A DNA stretch of 64,000 nucleotides, from contig NZ_CP119992.1 in the NCBI RefSeq assembly GCF_029338575.1, forward strand, positions 1,922,001 to 1,986,000, read 5' to 3'. This document shows, piece after piece, positions 26,792-35,582 of this stretch. A program made the position numbers and the translations under genes. This stretch comes from Halomarina halobia. GTDB taxonomy: Archaea > Halobacteriota > Halobacteria > Halobacteriales > Haloarculaceae. Position 1 is the first letter of the stretch; every line of letters starts with the position of its first letter. The notes below the pieces were generated by a model, which saw only the letters and a list, made by a program, of their open reading frames with translations, was not told the origin of the DNA and made no database searches.

Positions 26792-28996
26792 TCAGTCCTC
26801 GGTGGTGTAGGTCCGCTCGTAGCCGAACGGCTCGTACGCCTCGCCGCCGCCCTCGAAGAACTTGCCGAAGAACTCGACGTACTCGAGACGCACCGCCTGT
26901 AGGCCGGCGCTGGTGACGCCGAGCACGAGCACGAGGGCGTGGCCGACGACCAGGATCAGGACGCCGACGAGCCCGCCGACGACGAGTTCGAGCGGCCCCG
27001 TACCGGTCATCAACCCGCCGAAGACCACCTCGCCGTGTTCCTCGGCGTACGCGAGCGAGTGTGGGAAGATGAAGTGCCACTCGCCGTCGTGCTCGTACGC
27101 GCCGAAGGCGAGCAGGTTCACGACGAACGCCATGCCGGCCTTCGCGAGCAGCACCGCGGCGAGCCGCGTGTACGACAGCCCGTTGACGAGCACGTTGAGG
27201 GCCTCGACGCCCTCGATGGGTTCGCCGTAGACCAGCAGCACGAGGCCGACCGCGAACACCGCGAGACCGAGGTAGCCGACGGGCTCCGGGAAGCCGGTGA
27301 ACCCGAGCGCTAAGGGGTTGCCGTTGAAGACGCTCTGCGGGCCGACCATGAACGCGGGCGCAGTGTCGAGCAGGATGTCGCTGAAGACGAACGCCCAGAG
27401 GCCGACGAGCATCAGGATCCAGGAGCCGCTGTGCAGCATCGCATCCTTGAACCCGTGGTCCAGGTGCTCGTAGAAGTCGAACGCGTACCCGATGGTCAGG
27501 TGGAGCAACCCGAGCAGGACGCTGATCACAAGCCAGAGGAACGCGTACTCCTCGTAGTGCGGCTGCAGCCCCTTGTGGATGGGCGGCGAGCCGCCCCAGA
27601 GGACGTCACCGAGCACGTGTAGCCCGAAGACCTCGCCGTAGAGGATGCCGAAGACGACGGTGGCGACGCCGGCGATGATACCGACGCCGCCGAGGCTCTT
27701 GATCGCCTCGCTCTCGAACTTCGTGTAGATGTACCAGCCGATCGCGATGTAGAGGAGCCCGTACCCGAGGTCGCCGATCATCAACCCGAAGAACAGCGGG
27801 AAGGTGAGAAACAGGACAACCGTCGGGTCGAGTTCCGAGTACCGCGGGCGGTTGATGACCTGGACGATGGTCTCGAACGGCTTCACCGGACCGGGGTTCT
27901 GCTGGACGACCGGCGGGGCGAGGGTCGTCTCGCCGTGGGGGCCGCGCTCCGCGTCGACCGTTCCCCCGTCGGCGGCGACCTCCTCGTCGCCGTCCGCGCC
28001 GTCACCGCCGTCGGCGGCGGCCGTCGGTCGACTGCCGGGCGCGCCGCCGACATCCTCGCGCTCGACGACGCGGCCGTGACCGTCGTACTGCGCGACCTCC
28101 AGTTCGTCCACGTCGACGTGCTCGCCGACCTCCCGTTTGAGGCCGTCTTCGAGGTCCCCGACGCGGTCGGTGGGGATCCACCCCTCCGCGACGAACGCGT
28201 TCTCCGTCGTCGCGAAGGAGAGCGGCGCCTCGCGCTGCTCGACCTCGATGGCGAGCGTCTCCTCGGCGGCGAGCAGGAACCCGCCGACCTCGTAGCGCTC
28301 CTCCTCGAGCTGGTTCTCGACGGTCCGGAGCTTCGACTGGAGCTGCTTGCGCTCGTGTTCGAGTTCGGAGACGTACTCGCTCGGGGTCCCCGCCGCGTCG
28401 GGGATGTCGTACGCCGCGAACTCCGTCCCGACGAGGACGTCGTCGAGTTCGTCGGTGCGCGCGAAGACGGCGAGGACGCCGTCCTCGGCGAACACGCGGT
28501 AGTCGTCGATCCCCGCGTCGTCGAGCGCGTTCCGGACCCGCTCCGCGTCGCCCTCGCCGGCGGCGACCGACAGCGAGTCGTAGCCCGACAGGAGGTCGAG
28601 GTCGATATTGAGCCGCGCGAACGGCTCCATCGCGTCGGTGCGGTCCTCGACCGCGCGCAGGTCGTCGCGCAGGTCGTCCCGCCGGTCGTCGAGTTCGTTG
28701 ACGCGTCGGCGGATCTCCTCGAGGTCCTCCTCAAGCGCCTCCTCGGTGACGATGCGGGCCGGGCCGGCGTCCTCGTCCTCGATGCCCAAGATGCTCTGGA
28801 GCGCTCGAACGGTGACGAGCCTCTCGGCGGCCCGGTCGGCACCCGACAGCGGGTTGCCGGGGGTGAACGCCTCCCACTCGCCGCCGTAGTCGGTGATGTG
28901 CAGCAGGTTCAGGTCGTGAACGGCCTCGATGGCGTCGTCGATGACCTTCTTCGAGCCGGTCACCGAGACCCGGCTCATCCGCTCAGGTCTGAGCAT
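26792..28996 (-). CDS. atpI: A-type ATP synthase subunit I (a-subunit)
   Basis: 734 residues from the ATG at 28996. The first half is cytoplasmic with coiled-coil stator arms; the second half (from about residue 385) has seven or eight membrane helices (for example TVVLFLTFPLFFGLMIGDLG and LGLLHLTIGYAFDFYEHLDH). It anchors the peripheral stalk and forms the ion half-channels. An acidic low-complexity insert sits near 325-350. The gap to atpK is 190 nt, larger than elsewhere in the operon. Confidence 0.95.
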   Translation of the reverse strand: MLRPERMSRVSVTGSKKVIDDAIEAVHDLNLLHITDYGGEWEAFTPGNPLSGADRAAERLVTVRALQSILGIEDEDAGPARIVTEEALEEDLEEIRRRVNELDDRRDDLRDDLRAVEDRTDAMEPFARLNIDLDLLSGYDSLSVAAGEGDAERVRNALDDAGIDDYRVFAEDGVLAVFARTDELDDVLVGTEFAAYDIPDAAGTPSEYVSELEHERKQLQSKLRTVENQLEEERYEVGGFLLAAEETLAIEVEQREAPLSFATTENAFVAEGWIPTDRVGDLEDGLKREVGEHVDVDELEVAQYDGHGRVVEREDVGGAPGSRPTAAADGGDGADGDEEVAADGGTVDAERGPHGETTLAPPVVQQNPGPVKPFETIVQVINRPRYSELDPTVVLFLTFPLFFGLMIGDLGYGLLYIAIGWYIYTKFESEAIKSLGGVGIIAGVATVVFGILYGEVFGLHVLGDVLWGGSPPIHKGLQPHYEEYAFLWLVISVLLGLLHLTIGYAFDFYEHLDHGFKDAMLHSGSWILMLVGLWAFVFSDILLDTAPAFMVGPQSVFNGNPLALGFTGFPEPVGYLGLAVFAVGLVLLVYGEPIEGVEALNVLVNGLSYTRLAAVLLAKAGMAFVVNLLAFGAYEHDGEWHFIFPHSLAYAEEHGEVVFGGLMTGTGPLELVVGGLVGVLILVVGHALVLVLGVTSAGLQAVRLEYVEFFGKFFEGGGEAYEPFGYERTYTTED

Positions 28997-29315
28997 GGAC
29001 GGCCTCCTTGAACCGGTCGAGCACCTCCTCTACGACCTCGTCCTCGCGGTCTTTCGCCTTCGCTTCGAGCGCGGCGCGCTCCTCCTCACCAGCCTCGAGG
29101 ATGGCCTCGCGCTCCTCCTCGATGCCCGCGCGGGCCTCGGCGAGCCGCTCGGCCTCGTACTCGTCGGCCTCGGCCTCGGCCTGCGCGCGGATCTCGTCGG
29201 CGCGCCGGCGCGCCTCCGCGATGCGGTCGTCGCGGTCGCTCTCGGCCTCGTCGAGGATTTCGTCGGCCTCGCGCTCGGCCCCTTTGATGCGGTCAAGAAC
29301 CTCGGGTCTCGCCAT
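28983..29315 (-). CDS. atpH: A-type ATP synthase subunit H
   Basis: 110 residues from the ATG at 29315. A single long coiled coil (residues 5-100, heptads rich in Glu, Ala and Arg) that pairs with subunit E in the peripheral stalk. It opens the atp operon and overlaps atpI by 14 nt. An AT-rich tract upstream (about 29345-29360) is the likely operon promoter. Confidence 0.92.
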   Translation of the reverse strand: MARPEVLDRIKGAEREADEILDEAESDRDDRIAEARRRADEIRAQAEAEADEYEAERLAEARAGIEEEREAILEAGEEERAALEAKAKDREDEVVEEVLDRFKEAVHAQT

Positions 29316-29371
29316 AATTATGTCAGACGAAACTTGGACGAGGGCCTATTTGGTATTTGCGAACCGACGCG

Positions 29372-29432
29372 ACCTTTTACGACGCGGGTGCGCCTCTGGC
29401 GCACCCGCTGTAAAAGCTCGATCAAAAGCACT
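29372..29432 (+). repeat. Hairpin element A (type 2, CTCGATCAAAAGCAC)
   Basis: Outer arms CTTTTAC (29374-29380) and GTAAAAG (29410-29416) enclose a perfect 11-bp inner stem (29384-29394 with 29398-29408, loop TCT), followed by CTCGATCAAAAGCACT. One of six copies in the window. Unlike most others it does not follow a stop codon; it lies upstream of atpH in the opposite sense. Confidence 0.8.
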
Positions 29433-29544
29433 GCGTCACCCCCTCAGTCGCGCCGTCGGCGCTCCTTCGAGGGTTCCTTGCCTTGGCCCGCTCCCGTTGG
29501 TCGCTCGCGGTACAGCGCAACGGTACCGCGATGATACTCCGCCG

Positions 29545-29614
29545 CGGCCGTGAGCGCGTGGCCGAACGGCGCGCGGGCGTGGGAGGGCTGGCGCGCGGGC
29601 GTGGTGCTGATCCC
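29545..29614 (-). repeat. Dispersed repeat, copy 1 (GGGATCAGCACCACGCCCGC unit)
   Basis: On the minus strand it reads GGGATCAGCACCACGCCCGC followed by CGCCAGCCCTCCC and a GC-rich tail ending in CACGCGCTC..GGCCG. The same order recurs at 37139-37219 on the plus strand. No coding capacity is evident. Confidence 0.6.
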
Positions 29615-29693
29615 TCCCAGTCCGCCAGAACCGCACGACGACCCCTGGCAGTCGCTCACAATCTCACGCTGACACGAAACTGGACCTCACTCC

Positions 29694-30548
29694 CTACCGC
29701 TCCCGGAGGACGACGAACTCCGCGAGGTCGCGCAGGTACTCGAGCGCCTGCGCGTTCCCGTCCTCGCCGGACACGGTCGCGGTCTGGAGGGCGGCGAGGG
29801 CGTCGTCGGCCTGCGCGTAGGCGCGCTCGTTCACCTCCTCGGGGGTCATGTCCGTGATCTGAACGAGCGAGGGGCGCTCCATGATCTCGTCCTGGCCGGT
29901 CGGCTTGCCCAGTTCCTCGGCGTCGGCCGTCGCGTCGAGCACGTCGTCGCGGATCTGGAAGGCGACGCCCACCCCCTCGGCGTAGGAACCGAACGACTCG
30001 ACCGCGTAGGCGTCCGCTCCCGCCGCGACTGCGCCCAGCTCGGCGGCGGCGCGGAAGAGCGCACCCGTCTTCCGCCGGGCGAGCGTCATGTACTCCTCCT
30101 CGGTGCTCGGCTGCGCGACGAGTTCCGTCGCCTCGCCCTCACCGAGTTCGACCATCGCCTCGCTCACGATCTGCATCGCCTCCTCGTCGGCCGAAAAGAG
30201 CGCGAACGCCTCGCCGAGCAGCCCGTCGCTCGCCACGATCGCCGGCCCGTAGCCGAAGGCCGTCCACGCCGCCTCGACGCCCCGGCGAAGCTCCGACCGG
30301 TCGATGATGTCGTCGATGACGAGCGAGGCGTTGTGGACGAGTTCGACCCCCACGGCGAAGTCGATCGCGTCGGCGGAGTTCCCCCCCGCCGCCTCGCAGG
30401 TGAGCACCGTCACCATCGGTCGGACGCGCTTGCCCCCCGACAGCGAGACGTGGCGCACCCGATCTGCGAGTTCCGGCGGCTCGACCGCGTCGAGGACCTC
30501 CTCGAGGCGGTCCTCGATGCGCGACCGCCGGGACTCCAGGTATTCCAT
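29694..30548 (-). CDS. Polyprenyl (isoprenyl diphosphate) synthase
   Basis: 284 residues from the ATG at 30548. Both aspartate-rich motifs are seen: the first as DDIIDRSELRRG (near 79-90) and the second as IRDDVLDA. It also has SGGKRVRPMVT near the N-terminus. It condenses isopentenyl diphosphate with an allylic diphosphate to make prenyl chains for lipids or quinones; chain length cannot be read. A TTTATATA tract lies only 2-9 nt upstream of the ATG, too close to be a normal promoter for this start, so the transcription start is unclear. Downstream comes element A and then atpH. Confidence 0.9.
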   Translation of the reverse strand: MEYLESRRSRIEDRLEEVLDAVEPPELADRVRHVSLSGGKRVRPMVTVLTCEAAGGNSADAIDFAVGVELVHNASLVIDDIIDRSELRRGVEAAWTAFGYGPAIVASDGLLGEAFALFSADEEAMQIVSEAMVELGEGEATELVAQPSTEEEYMTLARRKTGALFRAAAELGAVAAGADAYAVESFGSYAEGVGVAFQIRDDVLDATADAEELGKPTGQDEIMERPSLVQITDMTPEEVNERAYAQADDALAALQTATVSGEDGNAQALEYLRDLAEFVVLRER

Positions 30549-30808
30549 TGTATATAAAGGTGGTGACGGCGCGGCAAGTACGTGACGGAACGCGGGAGGG
30601 TTCGAGGGCGTGGCGCGCGGACGCGGTCGGTGGAGCCACAAAGCGTTTGTCCCCCCTCGTGAGAGCGTGGAACGATGTCTCCCCGGCTTCCCCGCTACCA
30701 CGTCGTCGCGCAACGAAACCAGCGAGAGCGACGATCCCCGCGAGCCCGGGGAAAGGGACGAAACCGACAGCGACGGCCTCGCCGTCGGTCGCCCCCGTCC
30801 GGTTGAAA

Positions 30809-30910
30809 CGGTGGGATGAGGCCCCTCGCTCGCTCGCGCTCCGCGACCAGTCGCGGGTCGAGCGGGTCGTACGGTTCGCCGTCGAGCATCATCTCCTTCT
30901 CCGATTTCAT
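30809..30910 (-). pseudogene. N-terminal fragment of a maltose-type O-acetyltransferase
   Basis: About 34 residues from the ATG at 30910, beginning KSEKEMMLDGEPYDPLDPRL and ending ...VAERERARGLI, match the N-terminal domain of Maa/NodL-type sugar acetyltransferases. The hexapeptide-repeat body is absent; the frame passes into Arg-rich non-coding sequence. A truncated relic. Confidence 0.65.
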
Positions 30911-31148
30911 TCCTGATTCCTGGTTTTGCCGTCTCGACGTGAGTAATTAGGCCGGCCGGTGCGGCGTTCCGCCTCCTCGTAGCGCGACGGCCCGGACGGT
31001 GCGCCAGCGCACTCACCGCGAGCGACCAACGGGAGCGAGCGGGCCGAGGAACGAACGGAGTTCCCGCGAGCCGAAGGCGAGCGGGAGCACGGAAGACGAG
31101 CGTGGCGAGTCTTCCGGAGCGCTCTTCGAGCGCGAAGTGAGTGACGAG

Positions 31149-31207
31149 TGCTTTTGATCGAGCTTTTGCCGAGCGAGGGCCGAAGGCCCGAGCGCAGAGC
31201 AAAAGGT
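31149..31207 (-). repeat. Hairpin element B (type 2), 4 nt after the etfA stop
   Basis: On the minus strand, TAG of etfA, then TCCG, then ACCTTTTGC, a stem with GGGCC-TTC-GGCCC, GCAAAAG and CTCGATCAAAAGCAC. Arms lie at 31199-31205 and 31163-31169. It is in the same sense as etfA and could end or protect its transcript. Confidence 0.8.
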
Positions 31208-31211
31208 CGGA

Positions 31212-32174
31212 CTACTGGAACTCCTCGATCAGCGCGGGGACGACGTCGAAGAGGTCGTCCACGATGGCGTAGTCGGCGAGGTCCATGATCGGCGCGTTCG
31301 GGTCCGTGTTGATCGCGACGATGGTGTCGGATCCCTTCATCCCGGCGACGTGCTGGACCGCCCCGGAGATCCCGATGGCGATGTAGACCTTCGGGGTGAC
31401 GACCTTGCCGGACTGGCCGACCTGCCGGTTCTTCGGCAGCCAGCCGGCGTCGACGATCGGGCGCGAGGAGGAGAGCGTCGCGCCGAGGGCGTCCGCCAGC
31501 CGCTCGACGAGTTCGATGTTCTCCTCCTCCTCGATACCGCGGCCCACGGAGACGAGCACGTCGGCCTCGCTGATGTCCACGTCGCCGCCGGCGACCTCCT
31601 CGAAGCCGGTGACCGTCGAGCGCACCGCCGACTCGTCGATCTCGGCGTCGAAGGCCTCGATCGATGCGCTCCCGTCGCCCTCGGCCTGCGGCCACTCCGC
31701 GGGCCGGACGGAGACGGCGACCTCCTCGGCGTCGACCTCCACGGTCGTCTCCACCTTCGAGCCGTACATCTCCCGGGTCACCTCGAGCGTCCCGTTCTCC
31801 CGCGAGAGGCCGATCGCGTCGGTGACGATGGGCACGCCGAGGCGCTCTGCGACCGCCGGGGCGTAGTCGAGGCCGTTGACCGAGTTGGGCATGAGGAGCG
31901 CACCGGGTGCGATCTCGGCGGCGAGCTGTTCTGCGACCTGCACGTAGACGTCGTGGTTGAACTCCTCGCCCTCGGCGACGGTGTGGATGACGTCCACGCC
32001 CTCGCGGTTCAGCTCCTCGGCGAACCCGTCGACGTCGCCGCCGATGACGGCGAGGTGGAGATCGCCGCCCTGCTGGTCGGCCAGTTCGCGCCCCGCGGTG
32101 ACGAGTTCGAGGCTCACGTCGCGGAGCGCGCCCTGGCGGTGCTCGGCGATCGCGAGGACGTCGTCGGCGCTCAT
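31212..32174 (-). CDS. etfA: Electron transfer flavoprotein alpha subunit
   Basis: 320 residues from the ATG at 32174. Holds FAD and passes electrons from acyl-CoA dehydrogenases to the quinone pool. The C-terminal FAD domain is complete: SSRPIVDAGWLPKNRQVGQSGK, then AIGISGAVQHVAGMKGSDTI and AINTDPNAPIMDLADYAIVDDLFDVVPAL. It overlaps etfB by 4 nt and is followed directly by hairpin element B. Confidence 0.95.
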   Translation of the reverse strand: MSADDVLAIAEHRQGALRDVSLELVTAGRELADQQGGDLHLAVIGGDVDGFAEELNREGVDVIHTVAEGEEFNHDVYVQVAEQLAAEIAPGALLMPNSVNGLDYAPAVAERLGVPIVTDAIGLSRENGTLEVTREMYGSKVETTVEVDAEEVAVSVRPAEWPQAEGDGSASIEAFDAEIDESAVRSTVTGFEEVAGGDVDISEADVLVSVGRGIEEEENIELVERLADALGATLSSSRPIVDAGWLPKNRQVGQSGKVVTPKVYIAIGISGAVQHVAGMKGSDTIVAINTDPNAPIMDLADYAIVDDLFDVVPALIEEFQ

Positions 32175-32965
32175 CCCTCGACCACCCCCTTGTCCCGCAG
32201 GAGGTCGGCCAGTTGCCCGGCGGTGTCCTCCGCGCTCCCCTCGAAGACGGTCGCCTCGCCCTCGGCTTCGGGTTCGTACATCGCGGTGCGGGTGACGGGC
32301 GACTCGACGACGCTCGCGTCGAGCCCGAGGTCGGAGAGCTCCTGAACGTCGAGTTCCTTGCGCTGGGCCTGCCGGATGCCACGCAGGCTGGCGTACCGCG
32401 GCTCGTTGATCCCGGTCTGGATGGTGAGTACCGCGGGGAGTTCGACGTCGGTGAGTTCCTCGACGCCGCCCTCCAGTTCGCGGTGGACGTGGGCGACGCC
32501 ACCGTCGGCGTCGAGGTCGAGAGCGTTCACGACGGCCGCCCACTCGAAGCCGACGGTGTCGGCGAGCGCGACCCCCGTGGCCCCGAAGGCGTCGTCGTTG
32601 GCCTGCACGCCGGTGAAGACGAGATCCGGCTCCTCCGCCTCGACGACGGCCGCGAGGATGTCGGCCTTCGCGCCCACGTCGAGCATCTCCGTGCCGGCGA
32701 GCGTGTCGTCCCACACGCGAATCGCTCGGTCGACCCCCTTCGCGAGCGCCATGCGGATGGTCTCCTCGCTCCGCTCGGGGCCGATGGTGACGGAGACGAC
32801 CTCGACGTCGTCTCCCGCCTCCGCGATCCCGACGGCCTCCTCGATGGCGTAGTCGTCCCACTCGTTGAGGTCGTATTCGAGGTACCGCTCGGAGATGTCG
32901 AGGCCGTCGATTTCGAAGTCGTCCTCGGCCTCGGCCACCTCCTTTACGGTGACGAGTATTTTCAT
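32171..32965 (-). CDS. etfB: Electron transfer flavoprotein beta subunit
   Basis: 264 residues from the ATG at 32965. Partner of EtfA. Seen: the start ILVTVKEVAEAEDDFEIDGL, the ALAKGVDRAIRV motif and the ETF-beta signature region FEWAAVVNALDLDADGGVAH followed by LPAVLTIQTGINEPRYASLRGIRQAQRKE. It is the first gene of a two-gene operon with etfA. Confidence 0.95.
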   Translation of the reverse strand: MKILVTVKEVAEAEDDFEIDGLDISERYLEYDLNEWDDYAIEEAVGIAEAGDDVEVVSVTIGPERSEETIRMALAKGVDRAIRVWDDTLAGTEMLDVGAKADILAAVVEAEEPDLVFTGVQANDDAFGATGVALADTVGFEWAAVVNALDLDADGGVAHVHRELEGGVEELTDVELPAVLTIQTGINEPRYASLRGIRQAQRKELDVQELSDLGLDASVVESPVTRTAMYEPEAEGEATVFEGSAEDTAGQLADLLRDKGVVEG

Positions 32966-33000
32966 GCACCCGGTAGTGGCCCCCGTGCGGTGTTAAACGT

Positions 33001-34137
33001 TTAGGAACGACCGTTATCGTCCTCCGAGTTTGGGATGCTGATCAGGTTCTCCCGCCCGATCCGGAGCTTGTCGATGCGCCCCTCCTCGTCCATGCGCGAG
33101 AGCAACTGTGAGACCTTCGCGTTCGACCAGTCGGTCTCCGTGACGATGTCGGCCTGACGCATCCGTCCGCCGTTGTACTGGAGGAGGCGCTCGACGCGCT
33201 CCTCGTCGCTGAGCAGTTCGTCGTCCACGTCGAGGCCGTCCGTCGCCGCGTCCGCGCCCGGTTCGACGCCACCGCCGGGGTCGGGACCGGGGGGTGTCGA
33301 GGTCGCACCGCCGTCCGCCCCGCCGTTCCCGGGCGTCGGCCCGCGGCCGCCGCGCCGTCGCAGGGCGTACATCCCGACGACGGACACCGCGATGAGGAGC
33401 GCCGCGCCGCCCAGGATCGGCGCGAAGAGGTCCGGGTCGGTGGGGTCGCCCCGACGCTCTCCGACCCCGCGCTCGCGGTAGACGACGGTCAGCTCGTCCG
33501 GCGAGAGCGAGGTATGGCCGCGCCACGTGAGGACGCCGTTCACCTGCCCGACCTGCGCGCTCTCGACGTAGTACCCCGCGGGCGGGCGGACGACGAGGCG
33601 CTGGTTCGAGTCCAACCTGTCGAGCCACAGCCCGTCGCGCGTCCGGAACGCGTCGCCCACGCGGATCCGGTCGTCGTCGACGACGGCGAAGTTCGTCCAC
33701 CTGAACGAGAGCGAGAGCGTGCCCGTCGCGTTTCGCGGCCCGTCGCTGTCGTTCACGCCCGTCAGGTTCGTCGACCGCGTGACGTTCTCGAAGGCCATCT
33801 CCCGCCCGGTCGCCTCGGCGGCGAGCGAGTTGGCCCGTCTGAAGGCATCGACCGGGAGCGCGGCGGTACCGGTGCCCGACTCGAAGTCCTCCGCGACGTC
33901 GCGGAACGCCGCCGTCTGGTTGCTGTCGTTGAGGGCGAACCGGACCGAGACGGTGAACCGCGCGTCGCCGTCCGCCCGGAGGTCGATCTGGATGGTCTGG
34001 ATCGGGTCGAGCGACGAGGGAGCCCGCGCGGCCGCCCCACTGGTCGGTATCCCACCGATCACGACGAGGAGACAGATCGCGATGGGAAGGGCGAGGGTGA
34101 GACGCGACCCGGTCCGCATGTGGCTCCGACTGGTCAT
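33001..34137 (-). CDS. Membrane-anchored protein with C-terminal winged helix
   Basis: 378 residues from the ATG at 34137. Signal-like hydrophobic N-terminus (about 11-33), an extracellular domain of beta character with several N-glycosylation-type NxS/T sites (to about 240), one membrane helix (LFAPILGGAALLIAVSVVGM, near 248-270), a Gly/Pro/Asp-rich linker, and a C-terminal winged helix (RVERLLQYNGGRMRQADIVT then SNAKVSQLLSRMDEEGRIDK). It resembles haloarchaeal one-component sensors that place the DNA-binding domain inside the cell. It is divergent from the secreted-protein gene at 34266. Target and signal are unknown. Confidence 0.8.
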   Translation of the reverse strand: MTSRSHMRTGSRLTLALPIAICLLVVIGGIPTSGAAARAPSSLDPIQTIQIDLRADGDARFTVSVRFALNDSNQTAAFRDVAEDFESGTGTAALPVDAFRRANSLAAEATGREMAFENVTRSTNLTGVNDSDGPRNATGTLSLSFRWTNFAVVDDDRIRVGDAFRTRDGLWLDRLDSNQRLVVRPPAGYYVESAQVGQVNGVLTWRGHTSLSPDELTVVYRERGVGERRGDPTDPDLFAPILGGAALLIAVSVVGMYALRRRGGRGPTPGNGGADGGATSTPPGPDPGGGVEPGADAATDGLDVDDELLSDEERVERLLQYNGGRMRQADIVTETDWSNAKVSQLLSRMDEEGRIDKLRIGRENLISIPNSEDDNGRS

Positions 34138-34265
34138 CCGAGGACGAAAACCCTTTCCATCCGTAATATATTCGGATGAATTACCGGCCGAATCGGTCGG
34201 TCCGCCCCGCCGGATCGGCCACGAGAGGGTCGGATTTTTATATCATTACGCGAATTTCTCGAACG

Positions 34266-35525
34266 ATGCGACGTACCGTCGGCCTGGTGCTGGCGCTCTG
34301 CTGTGTCCTCTCGGCGGGCGTTTCGGCAGTACCGCTCAGCGCGTCGTCCGCGTCGTCGTCCACTCCGGCGGCGGTCGCGACGGCTCCGGCCGCCCTCCCC
34401 GTCGTCACCGCGAACAACACCACGAACTACCTCGACCTGAACCGTACCGCGGTCATCGGTCCCAACTTCGACCGGGCGGACGTCGACGTCGGCACCGCCC
34501 TGTCGGCGGACGCGACGGCGATCGGCGGGGAGGTGCGATCGAAGGCGCTCGACGCCGCGTTCCGGGACGCCGAGACGCGCGACGCGCGACGTGCGCTCCT
34601 CCTCCGATACACCCGCTACGTCGAGAACGAGACGGCGGAATTGCGCGCTCGGGAACGACGGGCGCTCTCCGCGTTCAACGCCGGGGAGCGGTCGACGAGC
34701 CGGTACCTCCGGACGCTGGCCCAGCTCGACGCCGAGGCTGAACAGCTCGATCGGCTCGTCGGTCAGCTGAACGTGCTGCGAAAACGGGTTCGGGGTGCCC
34801 CCGTCTCCGAACGACGGCTCAACGCCGTCCGCGCGGACCTCGTCGCGCTCGACGGCCCCGTGCGCGAGCACCTCGTCTCCGTTGCGGCCGGGAGGGCCTC
34901 GCCGACGCGAGTCTCCGTCGAGACCTCGGACACAGGCCTGGTCCTCTCGACGATCACGGACCGGGGGAGGCGGCCGGTGTACCTGCGCGAGGCGTACCTC
35001 GGCGACGTCCGGCGAACGTCGACCGGTCCGGACCGGTACCGGGGCGACGACATCATGGAGATACCGGGCCGGGTCAACGAACTCTACCCGTGGGCCTCGA
35101 CGCGCTCGTACGACGGGATCCACGGCATGGCGGAGGTCTACCGCGTCTCGCTCTCCCACCCCCACGGCTACCTCACGACGTTCCTCGACGGGCAGAGCGA
35201 TCAGGTCTTCCGCGAGTACCAGCGCAAGGACCTCATGTTCGTTCCGATCACGCGCTCCACGTCGAACGTCACCGACGAACTCAACCTCACGGTCGGGCAG
35301 ACCCACGCCGGCGGACCGCTGCTCGTCCGGCTGGAGAACGCCACCGGCGCGCCGGTCAACGCGACCGTCTCCGTCGACGGCGACCCCGTCGGCACGACCG
35401 GGAGCGACGGCGAACTCTGGACGCTCTCGAGCGGACGCGCGGTCGTCGGCGTCCGCGCGACGGCCGAGGAGGGGACGGCGACGGTCGCCGTCCGGGACTC
35501 CCGGTCGACGAACGGCACCGGCTGA
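34266..35525 (+). CDS. Secreted haloarchaeal protein (DUF7096-like)
   Basis: 419 residues from the ATG at 34266; upstream in-frame codons look non-coding. A Sec-type signal peptide (RRTVGLVLALCCVLSAGVSA) is followed by an Ala/Ser/Thr-rich spacer, a helical middle part (near 100-200) and a beta-rich C-terminal half with NATVSVDGDPVGTTGSDGEL, which resembles a PEGA- or carboxypeptidase-D-like fold. Several NxT sites suggest glycosylation. I recall it as DUF7096; the function is unknown. It is divergent from the membrane-anchored wHTH gene. Confidence 0.75.
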   Translation: MRRTVGLVLALCCVLSAGVSAVPLSASSASSSTPAAVATAPAALPVVTANNTTNYLDLNRTAVIGPNFDRADVDVGTALSADATAIGGEVRSKALDAAFRDAETRDARRALLLRYTRYVENETAELRARERRALSAFNAGERSTSRYLRTLAQLDAEAEQLDRLVGQLNVLRKRVRGAPVSERRLNAVRADLVALDGPVREHLVSVAAGRASPTRVSVETSDTGLVLSTITDRGRRPVYLREAYLGDVRRTSTGPDRYRGDDIMEIPGRVNELYPWASTRSYDGIHGMAEVYRVSLSHPHGYLTTFLDGQSDQVFREYQRKDLMFVPITRSTSNVTDELNLTVGQTHAGGPLLVRLENATGAPVNATVSVDGDPVGTTGSDGELWTLSSGRAVVGVRATAEEGTATVAVRDSRSTNGTG

Positions 35526-35582
35526 CGCGGGCGAGGGGTCGGAAGCGAGAATTTATCTCCGAAGACGTGACCAGCACGTCCC

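Larger units (their letters stand above)
29316..29693. other. Gene-free region between idsA-type gene and atpH
   Basis: 378 nt holding hairpin element A (29372-29432) and a copy of a second repeat (29545-29614, inverted relative to 37139-37219). It must also hold the atp operon promoter. No protein gene is credible. Confidence 0.6.
30549..31211. other. Gene-poor region with acetyltransferase fragment and element B
   Basis: 663 nt between the isoprenyl synthase and etfA. It contains the acetyltransferase fragment (30809-30910), hairpin element B after etfA (31149-31207) and several GC-rich inverted repeats. Nothing else is assignable. Confidence 0.55.

Noticed and set aside
30551..30558. TTTATATA as the promoter of the isoprenyl synthase gene
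   Set aside because: It is only 2-9 nt before the ATG; an archaeal TATA box needs about 25 nt to the start of transcription, so it would exclude the start codon. Left unassigned.
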